A stretch of DNA of 11,230 nt from contig CAIYWO010000103.1 of NCBI GenBank assembly GCA_903929925.1, positions 1 through 11,230 of the forward strand, read 5' to 3'. Position numbers and translations under genes: made by a program. Position 1 is the stretch's first letter, and each line of letters starts with the position of its first letter. Shown one piece after another: positions 1 through 5,140 of this stretch. The DNA comes from an uncultured beta proteobacterium (lineage in GTDB: Bacteria; Pseudomonadota; Gammaproteobacteria; Burkholderiales; Burkholderiaceae_B). The notes under the pieces are model-generated. The model saw only the letters and a list, made by a program, of their open reading frames with translations, ran no database searches and was not told the DNA's origin.

Positions 1-82
1 AACAACGCATACCGGCACCGCCGGCACCCACGACCACCACATCAAACTGACGGCGCGGTAAAGAAGATTTGACAGCAGCCAC
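1..82 (-). CDS. sdhA: Succinate dehydrogenase flavoprotein subunit, N-terminal fragment
   Basis: Only the first 27 codons are in the window; the gene continues beyond the left edge. It encodes the FAD-bearing catalytic subunit of complex II, which oxidises succinate to fumarate. The visible product starts MAAVKSSLPRRQFDVVVVGA and continues with the glycine-rich FAD dinucleotide-binding loop (GAGGAG, about residues 19-24). The start is a GTG at 82-80, chosen because a GGAGA ribosome-binding site lies about 10 bases upstream, inside the last codons of sdhD, and because the only in-frame ATG falls inside the FAD loop. The GTG lies two codons after the sdhD stop and in the same frame, so translation is probably coupled. 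The identification rests on the FAD motif plus the position after sdhC and sdhD. Confidence 0.93.
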   Translation of the reverse strand, partial: MAAVKSSLPRRQFDVVVVGAGGAGMRC

Positions 83-85
83 GGC

Positions 86-469
86 TTAATTTCTCCAGAG
101 GATGTGTACGAAGTACACGACCGATCCGACCAACCACAAAACAGTCAGAACCAGTAAAAAGAGGCGAAGGCCTACGGGCTTAACGTAGTCCATCCAGATG
201 TCACGCACACCGATCCAGGCATGCCAAGCGAGCGAGATCATCGCGAGCGTTGCCAAAATCTGTCCCATCGGAATGAAGAAACAGGTGAACGTAAACAGAT
301 TTTTCCAGCCAGCGTAGTTGAACCCAGACATCGTCAAGATGCCTACGAGCAACACAAGCGTGTAGACGGCCAAGATCATGGCGGTCACGCGCTGGATAAT
401 GAACTCGCTTGTTCCGTAGTGCGCGCCAACTACCAAGCGCTTGGGACCAATTTTTTCGACGGGAACCAT
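86..469 (-). CDS. sdhD: Succinate dehydrogenase membrane anchor subunit SdhD
   Basis: A 127-residue integral membrane protein that, with SdhC, anchors complex II and forms the haem b and ubiquinone sites. Three hydrophobic helices are visible at about residues 24-46, 61-84 and 101-124. Between the second and third is the conserved stretch HAWIGVRDIWMDYVKP (83-98). In the E. coli homologue the His of HAWIG is the haem ligand and the Tyr of DYVKP lines the quinone site; here they are His83 and Tyr95. The length is normal for the family. The start codon overlaps the sdhC stop by one base (TAATG), so the two are translationally coupled. The 3' end carries the sdhA ribosome-binding site. Confidence 0.96.
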   Translation of the reverse strand: MVPVEKIGPKRLVVGAHYGTSEFIIQRVTAMILAVYTLVLLVGILTMSGFNYAGWKNLFTFTCFFIPMGQILATLAMISLAWHAWIGVRDIWMDYVKPVGLRLFLLVLTVLWLVGSVVYFVHILWRN

Positions 470-879
470 TACCAGACTCCGAATAGTTTGAGTGCGAAGA
501 CAACCGTCAGAGCAAGACTGACGCCCAAAACGAGGCTGGCGCTTTTGGCAGCCGACTCTTTATCGACACCAATGTGCATGTCGAGCACGAGGTAGCGGAT
601 GCCTGCACAGAAGTGATGCAAGTAACCCCAGATCAAGACAAGCAAAATCAACTTGACCAACGGGAAGCCGACAACTGTCGACATTGCATTGAACCCAGCT
701 TCAGAAGAGAAGCTCATAGCAAACAAGGCAATCAAGCCCGGCAGGCAGAGGAACAGGAGCGCACCACTCACACGATGCAGAATTGACACTTTGCCAGCCA
801 TAGGCAAGCGATACGCCATCAAATCGGTGATTCCGATATTGCGGAACTGAGGACGCGGCTTGGAAGCTGAGTCAGACAT
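469..879 (-). CDS. sdhC: Succinate dehydrogenase cytochrome b556 subunit SdhC
   Basis: A 136-residue membrane anchor of complex II. The family signature KVSILHRVSGALLF begins at residue 30; the Ser and Arg of this segment line the quinone pocket in E. coli SdhC. The second signature, HHFCAGIRYLVLD (88-100), contains the haem axial histidine, most likely His89. Three hydrophobic segments lie at about 37-56, 72-92 and 112-132, with a polar N-terminal tail as usual. The gene is first of the sdhCDA block. A GAGG ribosome-binding site sits five bases before the ATG. It is 91 bp downstream of the GntR-type regulator on the same strand, so it may be cotranscribed with it or have its own promoter in that gap. 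Confidence 0.96.
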   Translation of the reverse strand: MSDSASKPRPQFRNIGITDLMAYRLPMAGKVSILHRVSGALLFLCLPGLIALFAMSFSSEAGFNAMSTVVGFPLVKLILLVLIWGYLHHFCAGIRYLVLDMHIGVDKESAAKSASLVLGVSLALTVVFALKLFGVW

Positions 880-970
880 AACGACCTCGACGAGAGAACA
901 ATTAACTTAGGATAAACACTGTATTTTCGCTTACTGCGAGCCTTGCATTCAAATCAACTACAAACTTCTT
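880..970 (-). other. Intergenic leader between the GntR regulator and sdhC
   Basis: A 91-bp AT-rich gap. Reading on the minus strand, I see no promoter with two good hexamers at normal spacing: a TTGATT-like hexamer near its start has no convincing -10 17 bases on, and a TACAGT has no matching -35. There is no copy of the dyad found at 1806-1825 and no terminator hairpin. Transcription of sdhCDA may therefore come from the regulator's promoter, from a promoter I cannot recognise here, or from both. Confidence 0.4.
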
Positions 971-1750
971 TTAATTCAAGCTATTACGGTAATAGTACTG
1001 GCTGGTCGTATAGTGACCAACGCGTAATTCTACTGGACGATTCGCGTACGTATAAGAAATCCGCTCCACGCAAAGTAGGGGCATTCCAGGCTCAAGGCCA
1101 AGGCACTTTGCGATTTCCGTTTCAGCAAGCTCGGCGCGTAACTTTTCTTCTGCGCGCACCATGCTGATTCCGAACTCGGATTCGAACAAACCATAAAGAG
1201 GTCCTGAGTAGCCATTTAGCAAATCTGCACTGAGCCCCTTAAACAAGGCACCAGGCAAATAGATATCGTCCACCACGGTTGGCGTACCGGCAAACGACAA
1301 CAACCGACGGATCGCAACAACCGGATCGCCTGATTTGAGCTCTAGTGCACGCGCCATCTCTGCGTTCGCCCTGATTCGCCTGCAGTCCAACACTTGGCTC
1401 TCTGCGGGCTGGGGTTCACCTTCGTTGGGGGCAAGACGCAAAAAACGGAAACGGACGCGCGGTTCGTGATGGGTTGAAACGAACGTCCCCTTCCCCTGCC
1501 TGCGCGTCAAGAGGTGCTCGGCCGCGAGCTCGTCCACTGCCTTGCGCACGGTTCCCTGGCTCACCTGAAAACGGGATGCCAGTTCGATTTCGCTAGGAAT
1601 GGATTCGCCTGGTTTCCATTCACCAGCGTCAAGCGCCTGCACCAGCAGGGCTTTGATCTGCTGGTAGAGCGGGCTGAACGCCGCAGCGCTTGCGACCTGC
1701 CCCGAGGGAAGGCTTCGACTGCGTGCTGGATCAGACATGACGGGGAACAT
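971..1750 (-). CDS. GntR-family transcriptional regulator with UTRA domain (HutC subfamily)
   Basis: A 259-residue cytoplasmic DNA-binding protein. Residues about 25-93 form the GntR winged helix-turn-helix: it opens with PLYQQIKALL, has the family signature IPSEIELASRFQVSQGTVRK (51-70) containing the recognition helix, and ends in the wing RRQGKGTFV (83-91). Residues about 98-253 match the UTRA ligand-binding fold, with the typical ending YTYANRPVELRVGHYTTSQYYYR split over its last strands. UTRA domains bind small metabolites, but the ligand here cannot be deduced. The ATG at 1750 is the longest start; an ATG four codons in (1738) is an alternative, and neither has a clear ribosome-binding site. 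It lies upstream of sdhC on the same strand and divergent from mdh. The dyad at 1806-1825 in its own promoter region makes autoregulation, and control of mdh, likely. I recall a betaproteobacterial TCA regulator of this family being called SdhR, but cannot verify that here. Confidence 0.92.
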   Translation of the reverse strand: MFPVMSDPARSRSLPSGQVASAAAFSPLYQQIKALLVQALDAGEWKPGESIPSEIELASRFQVSQGTVRKAVDELAAEHLLTRRQGKGTFVSTHHEPRVRFRFLRLAPNEGEPQPAESQVLDCRRIRANAEMARALELKSGDPVVAIRRLLSFAGTPTVVDDIYLPGALFKGLSADLLNGYSGPLYGLFESEFGISMVRAEEKLRAELAETEIAKCLGLEPGMPLLCVERISYTYANRPVELRVGHYTTSQYYYRNSLN

Positions 1751-1805
1751 GGAAACTCATGTCGGTATTGTGGCATAGCGCGCCCCACAAGTCCACTACT
1801 CTTGT

Positions 1806-1825
1806 GTCTTATATAAGATATAAGA
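1806..1825. promoter_or_regulatory. Putative operator, AT-rich dyad in the gntR/mdh divergent promoter
   Basis: The core TCTTATATAAGATATAAGA (1807-1825) contains a perfect 12-bp palindrome (TCTTATATAAGA, 1807-1818) and an overlapping longer dyad with 8-bp arms, TCTTATAT and ATATAAGA, around AAG. All 20 bases recur at 9673-9692 before acnB. The outer GT start fits the GT...AC form usual for GntR-family operators, although the AC end is complete only in the acnB copy. It ends 3 bp upstream of the mdh -35 hexamer. On the other strand a TATAAG hexamer inside it could be the -10 of the regulator gene, which would suit autorepression. That the adjacent GntR protein binds here is inference. Confidence 0.8.
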
Positions 1826-1828
1826 TTA

Positions 1829-1857
1829 TTGACGCTTTGCACAATTTGGACTAGCAT
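1829..1857 (+). promoter_or_regulatory. Predicted sigma-70 promoter of mdh
   Basis: The -35 hexamer TTGACG (1829-1834) is followed by a 17-bp spacer and TAGCAT (1852-1857, four of six consensus bases). This predicts a transcription start near 1864 and an untranslated leader of about 100 bases before mdh. The putative operator sits immediately upstream, centred at about -48, the same geometry as at acnB. It was called by eye on hexamer fit and on the match to the acnB arrangement. Confidence 0.6.
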
Positions 1858-1965
1858 TCCGCCCAGATTTCAGTTGTCGCGCCTGCGAGGTCGGCGGGGC
1901 AACAAAAAAGCTAAACTCGCTGTTAACCCATTCCCACAATCCTCTCAGTTTTTTCGGAGATAGCT

Positions 1966-2955
1966 ATGTCCAAACCCGCCGTGCGCGTTGCGGTCACTGG
2001 TGCCGCAGGCCAGATCGGTTACGCCCTCTTGTTCCGTATCGCTTCGGGTGAAATGCTCGGCAAAGACCAGCCGGTGATTTTGCAATTACTCGAAATCCCG
2101 GACGAAAAAGCGCAAAAGGCGCTCAAGGGCGTCATGATGGAGCTAGACGACTGCGCCTTCCCTTTGCTGCAGTCCATGACAGCACACAGCGACCCAGTCG
2201 AAGCCTTCAAAGACGTGGAAGTTGCCCTGTTGGTTGGTTCGCGCCCACGTGGTCCTGGTATGGAACGCGCAGATCTGCTGGCTGTCAACGCCGCAATTTT
2301 TACCGCACAAGGCAAGGCACTGAATCAGGCCGCCAAGCGCAACGTCAAAGTCTTGGTTGTGGGTAACCCAGCCAATACCAACGCTTACATCGCAATGAAG
2401 TCTGCTCCCGACCTGCCTGCGAAGAACTTTACGGCTATGCTGCGCTTGGACCACAACCGCGCGCTGTCGCAACTCGCCACAAAGATGGGCAAGCCCGTTG
2501 CCGACATCCAGAAACTCGCAGTCTGGGGCAACCACTCCCCTACGATGTACGCAGACTACCGCTTCGCAACTATTGGTGGCCAAAGCGTCGAGAAACTCAT
2601 TAATGACGCCGCCTGGAATCGTGATGTGTTCTTGCCGACCGTTGGCAAGCGTGGCGCAGCGATCATCGAAGCGCGCGGTCTGTCATCGGCCGCCTCGGCT
2701 GCCAACGCAGCAATAGACCACATCCGCGACTGGGTGTTGGGCACGAACGGCAAGTGGGTCACGATGGGCGTTCCCTCGGATGGCTCATACGGCATCCCAG
2801 AGGGCACAATGTACGGCGTACCGGTTACTTGCGAAGGTGGTGAATACCACCGCGTCACAGGGCTCGAAGTCGATGCCTTCTCGCGCGAGCGCATGGACCT
2901 CACGCTCAAAGAGTTGATCGAAGAGCGCGACGCTGTCGCACATCTTCTGAAGTAA
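1966..2955 (+). CDS. mdh: Malate dehydrogenase, NAD-dependent
   Basis: Interconverts malate and oxaloacetate with NAD in the cytoplasm; oxaloacetate is the acceptor for both citrate synthase and PrpC. The 329-residue protein has the Rossmann loop GAAGQIG (12-18), the mobile substrate loop with arginines in RPRGPGMER (93-101), the NAD-side motif VGNPANTN (132-139), the catalytic Asp and substrate Arg in LDHNRA (161-166) and the catalytic His190 in WGNHSPTM (187-194). Length and motifs match the group of bacterial malate dehydrogenases resembling the cytosolic eukaryotic enzyme, common in Burkholderiales, rather than the E. coli type. A GGAGA ribosome-binding site at 1956-1960 fixes the ATG. 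It is divergent from the GntR regulator and followed by a strong terminator, so much of its transcript is probably monocistronic. Confidence 0.97.
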   Translation: MSKPAVRVAVTGAAGQIGYALLFRIASGEMLGKDQPVILQLLEIPDEKAQKALKGVMMELDDCAFPLLQSMTAHSDPVEAFKDVEVALLVGSRPRGPGMERADLLAVNAAIFTAQGKALNQAAKRNVKVLVVGNPANTNAYIAMKSAPDLPAKNFTAMLRLDHNRALSQLATKMGKPVADIQKLAVWGNHSPTMYADYRFATIGGQSVEKLINDAAWNRDVFLPTVGKRGAAIIEARGLSSAASAANAAIDHIRDWVLGTNGKWVTMGVPSDGSYGIPEGTMYGVPVTCEGGEYHRVTGLEVDAFSRERMDLTLKELIEERDAVAHLLK

Positions 2956-2965
2956 ATACTGCATT

Positions 2966-2995
2966 AACGGGCCCATGCAAGGGCCCGTTTTTTTT
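2966..2995 (+). terminator. Rho-independent terminator after mdh
   Basis: A 9-bp perfect stem, AACGGGCCC (2966-2974) pairing with GGGCCCGTT (2981-2989), with a 6-base loop (ATGCAA), runs into eight T residues (2988-2995). It is GC-rich and compact, and the T-run makes it directional for plus-strand transcription. It lies 10 bases after the mdh stop and only 23 bases before the prpB start codon. Confidence 0.93.
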
Positions 2996-3018
2996 CACGC
3001 TTTGTTCCGGAGACAAGC

Positions 3019-3912
3019 ATGTCCAAATTAACTACAGCAGGCCAGCGTTTTCGCGAGGCTCTCGCCGCAGAACAACCACTGCAAATTATTGGCGCGATTA
3101 ACGCCAACCATGCACTACTTGCTAAACGTGCCGGCTTTAAGGCCATCTATCTCTCCGGTGGCGGTGTCGCCGCTGGCTCATTGGGCATGCCTGATCTGGG
3201 CATCATCTCCTTAGATGACGTGCTCACTGACGTACGCCGCATTACAGATGTGTGCGACACGCCACTAATCGTTGACATCGACACAGGCTTTGGCCCCTCG
3301 GCATTCAACATTGCACGCACAGTTAAAGGCCTGACAAAATTTGGCGCAGCAGGTTGCCACATCGAGGATCAGGTTGGCGCCAAGCGCTGCGGTCACCGCC
3401 CAGGCAAAGAGGTTGTCTCAACCGAAGAGATGCGCGACCGCATCAAGGCAGCCGTTGACGCACGTACCGATGACAGCTTCTATATCATTGCTCGTACCGA
3501 TGCGATTGCGTCGCATGGTGTTGAAGCCGGCATCGAACGTGGCCTGGCCTGCATGGAAGCTGGCGCAGACGCTGTCTTTGCAGAAGCCGCATACGACCTC
3601 GAAACCTTTGCGAAATTCAAGAAAGCCACAGGCGCTCCATTGCTCGCGAACATCACCGAGTTTGGTAAGACTCCTTTGTTCTCAGTCGAAGAACTCAAGT
3701 CGGTCGGCGTCAACATGGTTCTTTACCCGCTGTCGGCCTTCCGTGCAATGAACAAAGCTGCCGAGACGGTCTATCAGGCAGTCAGACGCGATGGGCATCA
3801 ACGCAACGTAATCGATATCATGCAAACGCGTGACGAACTTTACGATCGCATCAATTACCACGCATTTGAAAGCAGCATCGACACCTTATTCGCACAGGGC
3901 AAGTCCAAATAA
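3019..3912 (+). CDS. prpB: 2-methylisocitrate lyase
   Basis: Cleaves 2-methylisocitrate to pyruvate and succinate, the last step of the methylcitrate cycle. The 297-residue protein belongs to the isocitrate lyase/PEP mutase family. The active-site loop is KRCGH (122-126) with the catalytic Cys124; KRCGH in a protein of about 300 residues separates PrpB from the longer isocitrate lyases, which carry KKCGH. Also visible are YLSGGGVA (44-51), the metal-binding aspartates of VDIDTGFG (Asp86, Asp88), and CHIEDQ (113-118). A CGGAG ribosome-binding site (3008-3012) precedes the ATG. The gene sits 63 bp after mdh, beyond its terminator, and 18 bp before prpC. With so little room after the hairpin, expression needs readthrough or a promoter inside mdh. 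Confidence 0.97.
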   Translation: MSKLTTAGQRFREALAAEQPLQIIGAINANHALLAKRAGFKAIYLSGGGVAAGSLGMPDLGIISLDDVLTDVRRITDVCDTPLIVDIDTGFGPSAFNIARTVKGLTKFGAAGCHIEDQVGAKRCGHRPGKEVVSTEEMRDRIKAAVDARTDDSFYIIARTDAIASHGVEAGIERGLACMEAGADAVFAEAAYDLETFAKFKKATGAPLLANITEFGKTPLFSVEELKSVGVNMVLYPLSAFRAMNKAAETVYQAVRRDGHQRNVIDIMQTRDELYDRINYHAFESSIDTLFAQGKSK

Positions 3913-3930
3913 TTTCGAGAGGAATCCATC

Positions 3931-5139
3931 ATGGCAACCAAAAAGAAACCCGTCACAGCATCGGCAGCAAAGTCTGCCGCGCCAGCCGCTCCCGCAGCTG
4001 CACCCACTTTCAAACCAAAGAAGTCAGTCGCGTTATCAGGCGTAACTGCCGGCAACACTGCACTGTGCACCGTTGGTCGCAGCGGCAATGACCTGCACTA
4101 CCGCGGCTACGACATTCTGGACTTCGCAGACACCAGCGAGTTCGAAGAAATTGCTCACTTGCTGATCCACGGCAAGCTGCCAAACAAAGCAGAACTCGCT
4201 GCCTACAAAGCCAAACTGCGTTCGCTGCGCGGCCTGCCTGCGCAATTACAAACGGCACTTGAGTCCTTGCCCGCGGCTAGCCATCCGATGGATGTGATGC
4301 GTACTGCCGCCTCCACACTGGGCTGCATCCTGCCAGAGAAAGACGATCACAATATTCCCGATGCGCGCGACATCGCCGACCGCCTGATGGCCAACCTGGG
4401 TTCGGCTCTGCTCTACTGGTACCACTACAGCCATAACGGTCGTGTCATTGACGTACAAACTGACGACGATTCAATCGGCGCACACTTCCTGCACCTGTTG
4501 CATGGCAAAAAACCGAATGAAGATTGGGTTCGCGCGATGCACACCTCTCTGATTCTTTATGCAGAGCACGAGTTCAACGCCTCGACCTTCACCTGCCGCG
4601 TCATCGCAGGAACAGGCTCAGATATGTATTCCGCTATCTCGGGTGGTATTGGCGCCTTGCGCGGACCGAAGCATGGTGGTGCAAACGAAGTCGCCTTCGA
4701 AGTTCAGAAGCGTTACGAAACGCCTGATGAAGCAGAAGCCGACATTCGTGCGCGCGTAGAAAACAAAGAAGTCGTGATCGGCTTTGGTCACCCTGTCTAC
4801 ACGATCTCCGATCCCCGCAACAAGGTCATCAAAGACGTTGCCCTGCGTTTATCGAAGAAGGCCGGCACAACCAAGATGTACGACATCGCGGATCGCCTCG
4901 AAGCTGTGATGTGGGATGCCAAGAAAATGTTCGCGAACCTCGACTGGTTCTCGGCAGTGTCGTATCACATGATGGGTGTCCCCACAGCAATGTTCACACC
5001 GCTTTTTGTGATCGCGCGTACCGCTGGTTGGTCCGCTCACATTATCGAACAGCGCATCGACAACAAGATTATTCGCCCGGCCGCCAACTACGTCGGACCC
5101 GATGATCAAAAATTTGTACCACTCGCCAAACGTCGCTGA
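3931..5139 (+). CDS. prpC: 2-methylcitrate synthase
   Basis: Condenses propionyl-CoA with oxaloacetate to 2-methylcitrate. The 402-residue protein is a citrate synthase homologue with the expected active-site residues: His213 in AEHEFNAS, His248 in GPKHGGANE, His287 in GFGHPVYTISDPRN and Asp338 in NLDWFSA. The GFGHPVYTISDP form of the motif and the short length favour PrpC over GltA. The start at 3931 has a good GAGAGGA ribosome-binding site seven bases upstream. This leaves an unusual low-complexity N-terminal tail of about 33 residues rich in Ala, Lys and Pro before the catalytic domain. It lies 18 bp after prpB; its stop is separated from the acnD ATG by one base, suggesting translational coupling. 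Confidence 0.95.
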   Translation: MATKKKPVTASAAKSAAPAAPAAAPTFKPKKSVALSGVTAGNTALCTVGRSGNDLHYRGYDILDFADTSEFEEIAHLLIHGKLPNKAELAAYKAKLRSLRGLPAQLQTALESLPAASHPMDVMRTAASTLGCILPEKDDHNIPDARDIADRLMANLGSALLYWYHYSHNGRVIDVQTDDDSIGAHFLHLLHGKKPNEDWVRAMHTSLILYAEHEFNASTFTCRVIAGTGSDMYSAISGGIGALRGPKHGGANEVAFEVQKRYETPDEAEADIRARVENKEVVIGFGHPVYTISDPRNKVIKDVALRLSKKAGTTKMYDIADRLEAVMWDAKKMFANLDWFSAVSYHMMGVPTAMFTPLFVIARTAGWSAHIIEQRIDNKIIRPAANYVGPDDQKFVPLAKRR

Positions 5140-5140
5140 T

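Noticed and set aside
1051..1057. TATAAGA inside the regulator gene as a further operator half-site
   Set aside because: It is a single 7-base match without a partner arm, inside a coding region; chance is sufficient.
1858..1965. Leader of about 100 bases before mdh as a riboswitch
   Set aside because: I see no conserved riboswitch core, strong nested hairpins or expression-platform terminator. It looks like an ordinary untranslated leader with a good ribosome-binding site.
2143..2583. Long open frames antisense to mdh, and similar shadows opposite acnD, prpF and acnB
   Set aside because: They have no recognisable domain and no ribosome-binding site, and they lie opposite well-conserved enzymes whose codon structure explains the open frames.
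1956..3027. Similar start regions of mdh and prpB (CGGAGA, then ATGTCCAAA) as a duplicated regulatory element
   Set aside because: The similarity is confined to the ribosome-binding site and the first three codons, and both proteins begin MSK, a common start. The upstream sequences are unrelated.
5102..5140. ATG at 5102 as the acnD start, giving 13 more residues
   Set aside because: It lies inside the prpC coding region in another frame. The protein from 5141 has the usual AcnD N terminus, and 5141 follows the prpC stop by one base, as expected for coupled genes.
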